The notes under the pieces are model-generated. The model was not told the DNA's origin, searched no databases, and worked only from the letters and a program-made list of their open reading frames with translations. A DNA stretch of 64,000 bases, taken from contig OZ025215.1 of the NCBI GenBank assembly GCA_964019055.1, positions 12,974,520 through 13,038,519 of the forward strand, read 5' to 3'. The position numbers were made by a program, and so were the translations under genes. Of the stretch, positions 1 through 14,200 are shown piece after piece. This stretch comes from Anthopleura xanthogrammica (taxonomy: Eukaryota > Cnidaria > Anthozoa > Actiniaria > Actiniidae). Within the stretch, counting starts at the first letter, position 1, and every line of letters begins with the position of its first letter.

Positions 1-125
1 GGTTTACCGATGCGGTACAAAAGCCTCTTTCAAATAATTTGCGAATAGTCCCCACTCTACTTCAGATCTCTCACTTGTGAACTGAGAGGAAGGCGTAATT
101 CAAAAGTCGCTATTTTTTCTTTCAG

Positions 126-1888
126 AAGGAAAGAGCTGAACAGTATGCCCTGCCTGATTTCTTACTTCCGGGTTCCACTGGAGAACGAGAAAACGAAGAC
201 GAGGAGGATGATAAAGATGTTGATGACAGCTATGATGATAGTACTCAAGGTAGGATCACGTCATCCTTTGACGCCATCTTGGATGGCAAAATGGGACTGA
301 TTTCCTCGATACTCTTCCAGACATTCAATTTGTATGATAAATCCTGCCTTATCTGGAGGACAAGCTGTAACTGCCGCGTGTTTGTCATCCAACATGACGA
401 AAATTTGATCACGTGATTAATTGGTGTTTTTATTGATTAGGTACCAGTGGCTCTCGTACACCGGATGACGAGCTAAACAGTTCAAGAGGAAGCATGGGAC
501 GAGATGGTTTCCCACCGAACCCTGACAGCCAGATAGAGGAGTCTCCTGTCAATCAAGACGAATCACGTGACTTGATTCCAAAGTCCACTTCGGAGATGTC
601 ATTGACATCAATAGGATCCTCTGCCTACTCGATGTCTGCCAGTTTTGGATCCGATACTCAAGATGAAAAGCTGCTTCCAGATTTGTCTGAGGCAGAACCA
701 AGCAAACGGGAAAAGCTGGAAAACTTCATGAGTTCTCAAAGTCACACTGTGCTTACCAAGTCTGTTGATGATTTATCGGTGCCAAGCCCTACTCGTCCTC
801 GACCAGGCAAACTTGGGTTATTGAAAAGAAACTCAGATCTTCCTGGGATGATGTCACGACTTAATTTCTTACCCATTGGCTCAAAAACATCTGAACCAAA
901 AGAATCAAGCAAACAGCCATCCGACCCAACCTTGACATCAGGATCCAAGAAACATCCGGGAATCTCAGATGCTCTGCGTGACATGCACGTGATTTACGAT
1001 CCTTTGATTGCTAATGCTGATAGGATAAAGCCAGGTAGCCCGGTCTCCATTAAGGAAGAGGAGCCCTCTTCACCTGTTGCCAAGGATACGCCCATTGCTG
1101 ACACCCCCCTGGAAGATAAGAAGCTTCAAGAAAATGAGAAAGAAACAAATGAAGAGAAGGAATGGTATATGACAGAACAGGAAGAAATAATTGAAGCAGA
1201 TGTTGACAGCAATATGGTAGAGTATCAACCACCTCCTAGTGAGATGCAAGATGATGTGAGTCAAGAGTTAGAACCAAATATAGACTCCTCGTCCTCGGCA
1301 CCACACGAGCAAGAAACAGATGTTCCTGAAAAAAGCGTTGAATATAAAGAAGATGAGGTCGACGCTGCGCCGAAGAGTCCACCACCTGTGGCAGAAAAAC
1401 GAACATATAAAGTCATTGATGCTGATGGGAAAGCTGTGGAAAAGCCACGGAATCAGCCTAAACGTGTGTCGGTAAAAGATCGGCTCAAGCAATACGAATT
1501 TTCGGAGAGATCCGACGGCGCTCGGAAAACCCCGTCACCTCCCGTCACTAGTATTAAGATTTCCTCTCGAAAACAAGTCTTTGAAAACGTTGAGAAAGAA
1601 ACATCTAGAAGGTCTCGGGAACAGAGTCTCGAGACTCTTGCTTTTGAAAAAGCTGAAACTCACAAAACAAAGGAGCCAACGGCCTTCAAATGTCGTAAAG
1701 TTGATATTCCATTTGAAAATACAGACTCACAGACCGAGAAAAAACAAGAACAGGACCGAAAAAAAGTGCTCCTAACATCGACAAACTCGTTCCCTTTACG
1801 ATCATCTCCGAAAGAATCCCGACGTTCTCCTCGACGACAATTTCCCGACGATTCAACGGAAGAAGACCGAGAACCCCAATTCGTTTAG
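126..1888 (+). CDS. C-terminal part of an unrecognised acidic, disordered protein (5' end outside window)
   Basis: Two exons are readable: 126-249 (acceptor after ttcag, donor gtagga) and 441-1888, joined in phase 1 and ending in TAG. The visible ~523 residues are rich in Ser, Pro, Glu and Lys, with an acidic run at the start, many SP/TP sites and no membrane segment, so most of it is probably intrinsically disordered. The most protein-like stretch is near residues 345-400, where a KVIDADGKAVEKP segment is followed by SVKDRLKQYE and a KISSRKQVFEN motif, resembling short helical motifs in cytoskeletal or junctional scaffold proteins. I do not recognise the family and assign no function. Upstream exons, where any folded domain would lie, are outside the window. 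Confidence 0.75.
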
Positions 1889-3077
1889 AAAATAATCTTA
1901 TAATGTATATGATTGATTTGAAAATAATTTCTCAATTTTAAAATTATGATTCAGTAAATAAGAACTAAATAGGAGATACTTATAAATATGAAACTTTGTA
2001 TTAAAGAAAAAAGATCGCAAATAATCGCTTGTGAGATTCCCAAAACATTTTGTCAAAATATTAGTTTCTAGGCAACAATATCAGGCATCTGGCCGATAGC
2101 CCAAGGGACTGTGAGAATTGAGATATTTTGGACCACACCCTACACTATGTTTGGGTTCAATAAAATTGGCATTGTACAAATATTTTAGATAAGAAAAAAT
2201 CAGCATGAGATAAATTTCTTAGCCTTTTATACAGATTTTTTATAAAAAATAATTTTTAAAATTTCGTGTAAAATTTCCAATCGTTAAGATTAAGGTAGGC
2301 TGGTCCTGACAGTTTCTACTTCACATTTTCATTCAATAAACACCTCGAGATCACTCTACTCATAGTATTTTAGTAAAATGCTGACAGATTTTATTAAAAT
2401 AAAGCTTAAATAATTCTTTTATAATGGTTGTGCTTTTTTCGTTTAAGAGTATTAAGTTGGGAAGGTAATTGATAAGGCAAACTTAAGGACATTATTTGCA
2501 GAATTCTCACCATCTGTTCAGGTTATTAACTGCAATGCTCTAAGTCTGCCACCTGTTATCAAAGACTGGCATCACCACATAAACGTTTCTTACGAAATAA
2601 TTAGCGATTCTTTATAAAAAATTACAGTGCAATTTGTGGTGGATTTGAACTATTTTTCTTTTACTTCCGTTAGATTTTGTTAAAAAATATTATGGTCTTT
2701 TCTTACATTGGGTTAATAAATTTCCCCACCCTCCCCTCCCTATGCAAAAACACCTTCATTTCAAAAACATATTCTAGTTCGTTTTCAAAACGTTGAAAAG
2801 GCGAATTGAAGTAAATTTTGGCAAAATTAAAAGGTTATAGAGAGAAAAGCTCACAAGAAAGTATAGCAACAAGAGTATTTTAGGGCAGGTTAATTAAATA
2901 TTAATTTATTCATACCTATGAGCCCCTGGTGAGGGAGGAGCGGTATTCTGTATGTGAACGTGCCCATAGGTTGATGCTTCGCGCGCTACAGGTACTCTAG
3001 TGCATAATCATCGCCTGAGCTGAACGGTAGAGTAAAATCTATCTATATCACCTCCATTTTTAAGCCATCCATCGAAA
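1889..3077. other. 3' UTR of the first gene and intergenic DNA
   Basis: AT-rich with no convincing ORF. AATAAA hexamers occur at about 2159-2164 and 2335-2340, and either could end the upstream transcript. The last few hundred bases before 3078 should hold the promoter and 5' UTR of the SERBP1-like gene; I see no clear TATA box. Confidence 0.5.
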
Positions 3078-6000
3078 ATGGAGGCAGTAGAGTATAGTAT
3101 AGGCGTCAATAATCGATTTGGGCTTTTAGCTGATGATGAAGAACCGTCGGATTCTGTAGTAGACCAAGGGAAGTCTGCGAAAGATAAGAAGGAGAAGCAG
3201 AAGAAAGATGTACGGTCTGTCAAGGAAGGCAAACCTCAGCAGAGTAAGAAAGAGAAAGAGGCTGTGAATGAAGAAACGAGAAAGGATGGTAAGTCATACA
3301 CCGTTGTTGTTAAATTCATATTTTATCTGTGTGCACATTTGTACAGTTCAAAATTATGACCGATGAAATGTGAGGTTGTACAAGAAGACATGGTTGACTT
3401 CACTCGCTCAGATGTGCTAGAAATACCTTTACACGAAATGTTTAGCACTGTGAGCAAGCATCTCCTGTCTAGTTCAATCGGTTATCTTTGGGTTTTTCGT
3501 GTTTTAATGGTATTTTAGGGGTAATAACTGTGTTTAGAGTGATTAGTATTTCAGTGATAGGACTCGGTAGTGAGACCAAACCACGCGGTTGCAGGGGTTG
3601 CGAAATTTTTTACCGACTTGAAAACACTTGGAATAAAACACACACAACTACATGTCTCTGGAACAATCTGCGCTGTTTTCTTTGTTCTGCCACTAAATAT
3701 TACCTTATTAGTCCTTTTTGTACGGTGTTTGAGCAGAGAAAAGTTGATGCGAGCAATAAACTGGCGTCCATGTTTGGATTATGTCATCCTCACTATACGA
3801 ATGAGTTAAAATGTGTTCAAAAAGTACAAATAAGAGTTTTTTATTCTTTTATTTATTCCCAAGGTAGTTTATAATTTTTCTCATTAGATTTCGCTAGTAA
3901 ATAGCGTATATATCAGTGTTCACAAGGCAGAGTTTGAACGATCTTGTGTTTATTTGCAGCTCGTGACAACAAGAAGGGCGGACGGCCAGCCAAAGATGGC
4001 GTGAAACGTGAAAACGAGAAAAACACCAAGCTCACTAACGGTCCAAGCCGTGAAGATAGAGAAAATATCCCTCCATCAAGAGCTGGTAAAGGTGGATTTA
4101 ATCGTAGAAAAGAGAATGAGGGACATACTGAAGCTGACTCGCCTGCTAAGGATGATAAGGAACGTACAGGAGGCATGGGATTTGGAGGTCGAGGGAGAGC
4201 TGGAAGAGGGGGAAGTGGCGGCGGAAGAGGAAGAGGAGGATTTGACAGAGGACGAGGAAGAAAACGAGAGTTTGAAAGAAGAAGTGGTAGTGATAGAACG
4301 TAAGTAATAAAAAACACGTTGTAGAACCGTGTTTACTTGACTGAGCTCTGCTATTAATGCATACATAAATTATATTAATGAATGCACATTGTGAGCATGA
4401 CTCTTATTAACAACACTGTTCACCAACTGTTTTTAAAGAATAAAATATGCAATTATAAAGAAATAAACCTGAAACCTCTATAAACTTAAATCCATAAAAA
4501 TATTTCTCTAACTCTTTCACTGAACTAACAATCCTGTCGAAATTACTAACCTAAAAGAGACATTAACTTTCACTGGTAAATGATTAAATTAGTGTTGTAC
4601 TAATATAAATATTGACTAGAAAGTGTTGGTAATGATGAAAGTTATGCTTTTCTTCTGGTTTAGAGGCCCAGACGAGGGTTCAAGAGTAACATCCAGAAGG
4701 TGTGATACTACTTGTTTTAGCATCATATTTACCTTTCATCTTGTCTGTGACATAATGTATAATATCACTCATATAAACTCTTAAATTCATCAAAACTATT
4801 CTCTTTGGTTGTCAGTCTAATTCTCAGATCTAATTAGTAGTAAATTCTAAATTTAAACATTTATTTTAACAGAAGATAATTTTGAATATTTAAACTCTAT
4901 TTGTTGGCCTTATAATGTAACATATTTGTAAGTACGACTGTTCCTTTACCCTTGATTATAATTCCTCTTGGATATACAAGTCAATGGTAAATTCATCTTA
5001 ATCATTTCAATCATAACCCAATATTTCCAAAATGTTTAAATTAAAAATTGCCATTATGTTGTTCCACTACTTAATTCACAATCGTGAATTGATATTTTTT
5101 ATAACTGTAAACACCTAACTTCCTTTGAGTAATAATGTTGAATTAAAAGCGCAACCTATAAACCTTTCTTTTATGATAAAATACCTAACCATTAAAAAGC
5201 CACACATTTAATTTTCTTGATAACAGTGATTGATAAACTGGTTATAGTTATTGAACTTATTGAGCTCACTTTTATTTATCCCATGACAAATGTGTATTCT
5301 ATCGGGTAGGTTTCATTATTTCTACCATCGTATTTTAACCATTCTCCCCTTCTATGAAATCTTCTTTATATTCATATAGAATGATATGTTAAGTTGGTGT
5401 TTTCAATTATGTTTTAAGGTCTGTCAAAGCCCAGGAAAAGAGAGAAGGTGGTGGATCTTACAACTGGGGTAGTGCAACTGATACCCAGTAAGTATGATAT
5501 AGAATGTTTTTGAATTAGTCAAAGACCACTGTGTTCATTGATTACAGATTCATTTACTCAGGATTAGCCACATTTCAGTGCCTAAATGTTCACAAATATC
5601 AATGGTTAAGTAAAGAAAGTACAACTTCAACAATACAAACACTTTGAAATTTCACACACTTTCACTGGAATGCATTAATATTTCAAAATAATTCCTTATG
5701 AAATCAAGGCTAACCCTGATCAAGAGAGAATTCAAAACTTGGGCATGGTGATGATCGATGGGATTGATGATGTGTAGTGATGATGAGTTTTGTTTTTAGT
5801 GAGGAAGAGGCCTTGGATCAAGAGAAAAGACCAACTGACTGGGCAGAATCTAGTCCTGAAGCTGATGACAACAGAGAGAAAGAGTAAGTAATGATCTAAG
5901 GGAAATTTAATTAATTTAAAAAAGAAGCATTGATTATGAGCTATTACTGGTATTCTTTGATTGCACGTTACATCATTGTGGCCTCTTTCGGGAGAGTGTT

Positions 6001-6867
6001 GGTGCCATTTAAAAACAGATTTCTCATTAGCATCCATTGTTAGCACCACCAAAATGGTTGTCATGTTTTTGTCTTTTGACTCTTGGGAATGCTTGCAACG
6101 CATTAATGATCTAACTTGGTTGATTATTTTGCAACATAACAAGATTGAGGTTTTATTATTTTTGGAGTATACCCATAAATGTTGCATTGATGTATAACAC
6201 AATAAACCGATAGTTGGTGCTTATTTGCAGCCTTGTACTAACGCAAAATAAAGTTATTGAATGAATTTTAGAACCTTAGTAGACAAGAACATTAATAATA
6301 GAGTGTTTGATTGTGTTTTGATGCAACAGAGGCCAGGATGAAGAAGTAGAAGGTGAGGCAGAAGGTGAAAAGGATGAACCCAAGGAAATGACCCTTGAGG
6401 AATGGAAAGAGATTCAAGGAAAGGTCCGTGCTAAGGTTAACTTCCAAGTCCGTAAACCTGGTGAAGGTGAAAAGAAAGGACAGTGGAAGAATACTCGTGT
6501 CTTGCAAAAAACAGAGGGGGGCGAACATCCTCAGGTAGGAAAATTTAATGCAAATATTAGATCGTTTAGTTTTGCATTATTGAAAGCCAAATTATTCTTT
6601 TTTTAATTTCAGATGAGTTATGAAGAAAAACTTAAAACCTCTGGAAGAGTCAAGCAGAAAGTCACAGGAATTCACTTTGATTTCACCAGTTCTGAGTCAA
6701 AGAACCAAGAACCCAGGAGAGGTGGCCGCGGTGGTCGTGGAGGTAGAGGCCGTGGAGGCGGAAGAGGTAGTGGCCGAGGAAGAGGCCGAGGTGGAGGATT
6801 TGGTGGTAGCCGTGAAGGAGGAAGTACTGAATTTGAAATAAATCAGGAAGAGTTCCCTACACTGTGA
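3078..6867 (+). CDS. SERBP1: SERBP1/HABP4-family RGG-box mRNA-binding protein
   Basis: Seven exons: 3078-3288, 3960-4299, 4664-4699, 5419-5487, 5800-5883, 6330-6534, 6613-6867. They join in phase to give 399 residues, close to the ~400 of vertebrate SERBP1 and HABP4. The N-terminus has the family NRFGLL motif near residues 11-16, followed by a Lys/Glu-rich disordered region. A first Gly/Arg-rich block lies near residues 155-185. The conserved centre includes [15 protein letters not shown] and the signature [11 protein letters not shown] second dense RGG box lies near residues 350-385, and the tail ends [10 protein letters not shown]. The family binds mRNA and 80S ribosomes through these disordered segments and helps store inactive ribosomes. 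The 36-nt exon 3 is a candidate for alternative splicing because skipping it keeps frame. Vertebrates have two co-orthologues (SERBP1 and HABP4), so the symbol stands for the pro-orthologue. Confidence 0.93.
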
Positions 6868-8280
6868 TAGAAAGAAACCTTGGTGTTTTTCTAAAAGACT
6901 ATATAGTTTGTGGTGCATCCGTAAAAAAGGAGAAAAACATCTTACCTGGTGTATGCAGAACATTTTACCTCCATTGCATTAGAGATATTTCAAACCATCC
7001 CATATAAAGCATATGTGGTAAGGCATGGATAATTCCAAGATGTAAATTAAATGCCTGCCTTTCGATTCCCTTTTATAATGCATTTGTTGTCGCATTCTAC
7101 AGGAATGCCTGGCAATAGAAAATGATAACCATTGTCTGGTAGCTTGGTTCTGCATTCCTAATTCAAATTATACTTACTCGATCAATTTATGTTGGAATAC
7201 ATTGGATATTTGTAAGACAGTGTTGAATATTCTGTCGTACAGTTTTTGGTCATTTCAACAACCATTCTTTCCAGTTACAATGGTCAATTATGAAATTTGT
7301 GGTATGAAATGGAAATGTGTTTACGAGTACTGTACTCTAGTCTGTTATTTCGGCCTCTGGTCTTATGGACTTGTATGACTCGTAGACCATTCAGGCTTCG
7401 GGTCTAATTGTTAATTCTTCTTACATGCGAAATGAAAATCGGCAACAAAAATGTTTCTTTGGATTCGTTTTTGTGTAGTTGTTTAGAGATTGTATGATAA
7501 ATTAGACTGGATGCATTATTTATCAGACTGTTTAATTTTAGTCGAGGAATAAAACATGCTGAAATGAACACCAAAAATATAATTAAAAGGTTTACACTGG
7601 ATAGATGTTGTCTAGTTTTTTTTTTAGTTTTCCTCAGTAGTTTGTGCGATCATCAAATTCCTTGGAGTTTCATGATGATGCTACTGTGTTAGTTATTGTG
7701 CTGTGAACATGCAAGAGTTCTTGTTAACACCCATGTGGTTTTAGCTTTATATTGCCTTGTAGTGCAAATTATATGCAAAAGTATGAACACATTAATTTAA
7801 TGTAGTTGCATACTTCTATGCACGGGCTTTGTCAGTTTAATGTACAAAAGCATGTGGATAGAATTATGGGAATACATTAAATATGGTCATTCTTTTGTGG
7901 GTTGCACTGTAAAATTGAGCACTGATGGAGAAAAGGGGTTGGTTTCTTGAAAGACAAGCTGCTAGGTGAAGGAAGTACCTTAAACGTTGGGAGACTTTCC
8001 ACAAATTCGTTACTACTTGGTCAAATGATTTCACAAAACCAGAGTTTAGCAGACAAAGTTTTGGTGTATTGCTAAATAATGCCTATATCTGTAATAATCC
8101 ATCTAAGACTTTGGGTCAATGTCTAGATGTTGGGTACCCTGTGGTAGTGCATCGGAGAAAGACCAGTACCTAAGGTATTTTCTTGGTGATGTTTTCTAGG
8201 TTGCTTTGTTAAACTTTCTGTGAAAAATGGACTTATTTTCAGCTTGTTTTAGATCTTCGTAGTTTTTTTGCTTGATAATC
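6868..8280. other. 3' UTR of the SERBP1-like gene and intergenic region before the SLC4A11-like gene
   Basis: A poly(A) signal AATAAA is at 7548-7553, implying a 3' UTR of about 700 bases that contains a half-palindrome repeat at 7352-7412. The remaining ~700 bases to the next start codon hold no ORF I trust and should include the next promoter. Confidence 0.5.
7352..7412. repeat. Fragment of the 61-kb hairpin repeat
   Basis: This stretch carries the words gactcgtagaccattc and ctaattgttaa in the same order and spacing as the right arm of the palindrome at 61038-61143. It is probably a decayed copy of the same foldback element, here lying in the 3' UTR of the SERBP1-like gene. Confidence 0.6.
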
Positions 8281-11200
8281 ATGGAATTATCGGTAGATCA
8301 AAGTTCTTCAGCTGGTGTTTTAGACGTGGAGGATATAGTGACAGAGGACCAAGGTAAAATACACTGAAAAACGGCTCACTGAGTGATGAATGTTATAAGT
8401 TGTAAAGACAAATCTGAAGTTTTTTATCATTTCATAATCTTCTTTGAGCTTGATAGATAGAGAAAATGTAGTTTTAAAGATGATGGTATCGTTATTATTA
8501 AGAAAAGCGTCTCTTGATGAACTGTAAGTAAGGTATGCTTGTGTTAAACTTGCTTTTTTTACAGATGTCGATGAAGAAGAAGACACAAAATCTTCTCTGG
8601 CTTACACCAAACACACGGTTTGTTAGACCTGCATGTACCTTATTTATTAATGATAATATTTAAGCTAACAAAAGTAATTTTTCATTTTGAATTTGTTTTC
8701 ATTTTTAGAGAATCGAAATGAAAGATTTCTGTACCGAAGTCAGAGCTCTTCGAGATATAGAAAGATTTCTCGCAAACCCAACCATTCTGCTAAATGTATG
8801 CGTGACAGCACTAGAAGAAATCATGGATATTATACTAGGGAAGTTGATATCAAAGCTTCATGGATGCAGAATTAGTTTAAGAAAAGCTAAAAAAGCCTTT
8901 TTAACGAAGGACTCGAGTACGTATTTCAATACTAGTTTTTGCCCAATTTTTTTGCGTTTCTTTCTTTTTTCTTTCCTTCTCCTCGTTTTTCTGCTCGAAA
9001 GTAGTAGTTCACTTTTCTCTCAAATGGCAACTGCACGCCAAAAGTTAAAGATTTTCTAGACAAATCAGTTATTTTCGTATCAGGACTGGTAAATTCGGGC
9101 TTTAATCTGAGAACTTTTTTACTAATAAGGGAAACACCCTGCTTTGAGCATCCTGTCTCAGGGGCGGATCCGGGATTTTGTTCAGGGAAGGGTGCAGGGC
9201 ACATAGTCAGCCCAGGGGGGTGGAACCCAGAGAATCAATGAAAGAAAACAATATTTCGTATTGGGTATCTTCAAAATAGGGGGCAAAGCTGCTCCGAGGG
9301 GGGGTTGCGCACCCCCTGCACCCCTCCCCTGCATCCGCCCCTGAGTCTTAACTATGAAATGTTCGTATCTTGTCAGTACATCGACTCTCACATGTCATCC
9401 AGGGGACTGAGAAGTCTGAAGGAAGTGGCTGGGAAGAAACACAAGGATGGCTTGTAGCTATGTAAGCATTTCTTTATCATTTGGAAGATAAGGGATCGGA
9501 TATATGCAATGCCATGACGTTTGAATGGGTTCTGAATTCTGATTGGATGATAGAATATTTGGTGCATTTTGATTGGTTCACATCGTAAGCCATATGCGAA
9601 TTGCGGCACGGTATCCACGTATGACAACTGCTCTCTATAGAAATGGCTTCTTGGTTTTTTTCCATAGGGCTGAGCACTCTTCGGTTCATCACAGTCACGT
9701 GGCAATCGCTAGATTGCGACATGCTACGAATCTTGGAAGGACACTCCAGGGCACTCATTTGGTGGTGCTCGTATTATCACCTAGAAAAACAGTAAGGCTT
9801 CTTCAGACCATTACTAATACATTAATAATATCTGATATTTATTAAAATGGCGAGTAATGAATTTCTAAAATAAACTAAAATAAGATTTTTTTTTTTCCAT
9901 TTGTATTGTTTAGAAAATGACCAAGAGCTCCCTCGAGACAGGACGGACCTTTGCAACTCTTCTGTCAGATATAGAGTTCAGGCAGCAGCTCTTGGAGGCG
10001 GACAACGAGGAGGATTTCCTGGTATTATAAAGTGATCTTTGTCTGAGTATTCCTTTGAATTGTAGAATATTTTATCTCTTAGAAAAATGGGAACAGGTTA
10101 CCCATCTATACATCCCCACCCCACTCCCCTTGTTTAACGTATCAATGAGCTCAAGCCCCCCACCCCTGGTTATCACTTCTCCTGACCTTGACTTTGGTTG
10201 TTGTCTTGTTACTCTAGAAAGTTATTCGTCATTACAAAGAATCCATGGAAGCAGAACAACTCAAGAAAGATAAAGAACGAACTCGTTCAGGATCTTTACT
10301 CAAAGTATCATCATCCTTTGACCAGCAAGGGGACCTGACCAAAGGTGCACAGAAATACAACCTGATAGCATTTGGACGAGGAATTAAAGAAGATTTCAAG
10401 AGAAGATGGCCGCACTATACTTCAGACTTTGTTGATGGTGAGATATTTTCCTCTGGGCATAATCTTTTCCCATTTCAAGTCAGGCCTCATGGGAATAAAG
10501 TATTTTAGTACCTTTGATATCGGTACACATACTTTCGCAAGCGATACCACAAATATAGAAATTATACTCAAAATAATGATTCGTAGTCTGAGATAGAGAA
10601 ACACTACGCCTTAAAGTATTAAAGCTTTAAATGTACGTGATTCAAGGGGATAAAACATGTGAGGGGTATCGGGTAGGACCAGTACCCATCATGCATTGCG
10701 ACTTCTAAATATAGAAATGTATTGCATAAATAAAACTATGTAGTAATCATTTCCATAAATAAAATATGAACCTGTCATTAGCATCGGTAATGGTTTTATA
10801 ATTACAGTTAAAGACCTATAATGTGTTTTTAATGTATCGTAGTCTAGAGGGTTTAAAGATGGTTGTTATGTGGGATTTAGTCAGCCATAACTTAGATTTT
10901 ATTCTGTTATTTTTGTATCTTTATGTACATTATTTGAACCAAAAATGATGATCTACCACCTTGTTTTCCATTCCAGGTGTGCTAGGACATCGTACAATAC
11001 AGAAACTAGCAGCTACTGTGGTGTTCCTATACTTTGCTTGTCTTCTGCCATCCATTGCCTTCGGGGTTTTGAACAGCAAGAACACTAGGGGAAAATTAGG
11101 TAAAACAATGCTGCTTCCTGCATTGATAGAGTTAAGAAGAAATTTTCCTCGATTCCTCTAACCGGCCGATCAGTGCTCTCTTCTAAAAAACTGGGATCCT

Positions 11201-14200
11201 CCCATGCAGAGGAAGCAAACGCTGTGGTGTTTAAATACATTTGAAAATGACCTTTTTCACTGTTTTTAATAGACCTTTTCCGCTTGGGGGTTATATTTTC
11301 CCATTTCAGACCTGTCATGCTTGTGGGGGGGGGGGGGGGGGGGTAGTGTTTCGGGTATCAGTATGATGTATCAGGTATGATGTTGATGTTTGTCATGCTT
11401 GTGGGGGGGGGGGGGGTAGTGTTTCAGGGTATCAGTATGATGTTGATGTTTGTCATGCTTGTGGGGGGGGGGGGGTAGTGTTTCAGGGTATCAGTATGAT
11501 GTTGATGTTTGTCATGGTTGTGGGGGGGGGGGGGGTAGTGTTTCAGGGTATCAGTATGATGTTGATGTTTGTCATGGTTGTGGGGGGGGGGGGTAGTGTT
11601 TCAGGGTATCAGTATGATGTTGATGTTTGTCATGGTTGTGGGGGGGGGTAGTGTTTCAGGGTATCAGTATGATGTTCATGTTTGTCATGGTTGTGGGGGG
11701 GGGGGTAGTGTTTCAGGGTATTAGTATGATGTATCAGGTATGATGTTGATGTTTGTCATGCTTGTGGGGGGGGGGGGTAGTGTTTCAGGGTATTAGTATG
11801 ATGTATCAGGTATGATGTTGATGTTTGTCATGCTTGTGGGGGGGGGGGAGGAGTAGTGTTTCAGGGTATCAGTATGATGTATCAGGTATGATGTTGATGT
11901 TTGTCATGCTTGTGGGGGGGGGGGGGGGAGGAGTAGTGTTTCAGGGTATCAGTATGATGTATCAGGTATGATGTTAATGTTTGTCATGCTTGTTTTGTCA
12001 GGTATAGAGAAAGTTATCATATCCCAGTCATGTGGAGGGATAGTCTTCTCGCTGTTTGCAGGTCAGCCAATGATTGTACTGCTCACTACTGCTCCACTTG
12101 CTTTGTACGTCAAAGGTTTGTAAAATAAAGCTACGGACATACGGTGCAACATTGCGCGCAATCTTGCAGGCAATCGATGTTGAGAGCCATGTCACACGAC
12201 GCAATTTAATTTGTTGCACGCAATTTTACTGAAGTAGAAAAAAACAATCTTACTTCAGCAACATTGCCTGCAATATTGTACGCAATGTTGCACCGTGTGT
12301 ATGCACCTTGATATTGCATTATTTGCCTGTCCACCAACTTGCTTGGCAATCTGTTCGTCCTTAGGTCTTTCTATGTGGTCTGTCCTTCTGTCCGTCCAGT
12401 CATCCCGGTCTGCACAACTGCCTGCCTGCCCACCTTCCTATCGTATTTCATACCATTGCATAAGAGTTTTTACTATATTGCCTTTATATCTCATTTTCAG
12501 TTATTCACAGCATCTGTGATGATTTCAACTTGGATTTCTTCGCGATGTACACCATGACTGGTCTATGGAATGCTTTCTTTCTCATCATCTATTCACTGTT
12601 TGGTTTATCAAACCTAATGAGGTGGTCAACAAGGTATCGTCAGCCCTCCCCTATCGTGTGAGGAGAGTACGGGGGGAGTGGGGGTTGTTATTTCGACAAC
12701 TGTGACACGAAACCTTTAGATCAAATATCTTCATTTTATATTTAACCCACTACAACATTGGCTGATCCTGCTGATCCTTGATTGACGTTTTGTCCATTTG
12801 TAGGTCGACCAATGAGATATTCGCTTTGTTCATCTCTGTGGCGTTCACAGTAGCTGCGCTGAGTAGTATTCACAAAGGTAAGTGGTATATCAAATAGAAC
12901 ATAAACACTCTCTCTTTAGGGTTGATGGGTGTTGGTGGGTTCTCTGAGTGGTTGCAAGGCGGGTAGACCTTGAATGACTGAGTGATTTAGTGTTACATTT
13001 TTCCATGGGTATCTGCAAAGTGGCTTGGTCTGGAGCTTGGGTGATCGAGTGGGGTGCTTCGAATGGGTGGATGGAGCTTGGATTGCATGGGTGCTTGGAG
13101 TGACTGAGTTACTATGGTTACCGGTGGTTGCACTTTTCCTTAGCAGCAGGGCTCCCCTCATTCCAGTTCGGATATCTTAATACTGATCCCTATCTTTGAT
13201 TGATAGAATACAACAAACCCAACTGTGTTGGTCTGCCTTACAGTACTTGTAGCCTGTGCCAGCAAGCAAACATATCAACAGTCAACCCTTCCACGTGTAC
13301 CTCGTTTAACACGGAGCAGTGCTTCTGTTCCCGTGAAGGTGGTGTCCTGTACCTTCTTCTTAGCTTTGGCACAGTGTTGTTGGGTGTCACTCTTTATAAC
13401 TGCAGAAAAAGGTTAGATACTTTGCCTACTTAGCTGAGAATTGTTGCTAGCATTGCTCGTTTCGAATTGATCGTTTTTAATGAGCCGTGAGATGGTATGA
13501 ATGACCTAACGAAAGAACGAACGAACGAATAAATGAAAGGCGACTAAGATCGTTGATTGAGTTATTTCTCGGTAGTTTTTTAAGGGTCACTCCATCTCTT
13601 ACAACATTTTCTTCCATCCCCTCAGCCCATTTCTGGATGCTAGCAAGAGAGAAGCACTTGCTGACTACGCACTGCCAGTATCTGTTCTACTATTCTCCTT
13701 CATTGGATCTTTTGTCTTTAAAGACATTCACAGTGAGTAAATATACTATATTCTTAAAGACTATGTTCAAATTTGCCTTGTACCGCACCGTGCCGTGACA
13801 CGATGATCAGAGATCGCGTGCGATATGATTGGTTCATTTGATGTTGTCAATCTGTACCGTGACCGTGCCGTGTGACCGTCCCAAGAGATCTCCTCTAACA
13901 ATCACACTGTAATCTAGTCATTCTGCATTTTGTTCATTTTCTAGCGTACAAGTTGGATTACAAGAGTACCATTAAAATCAAAGTCTCCCCATTGTCCTCT
14001 CTGTCTACTGGAGCCGTGCTTGGTTCATGTGGCCTGGGATTCTGCCTGTCATTCCTTTTCTTTATGGCACAGAATATTGTCAGTGCTATTGTTAATAATC
14101 CAAGTAACCGGTAAGGCTTCCATGAGTTAGATCTAGTGCTATTTGTTTGTCATTTTAGGGAGTTTTTACAAAGGGATAACCTCTTAACTTCCTTTCTAGA

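Noticed and set aside
3488..3874. 128-aa ORF between SERBP1-like exons 1 and 2
   Set aside because: Lies within intron 1, has no family resemblance, and phased splicing across it is clear.
5732..6202. 156-aa minus-strand ORF
   Set aside because: Overlaps SERBP1-like exon 5 and intron sequence; low-complexity chance frame.
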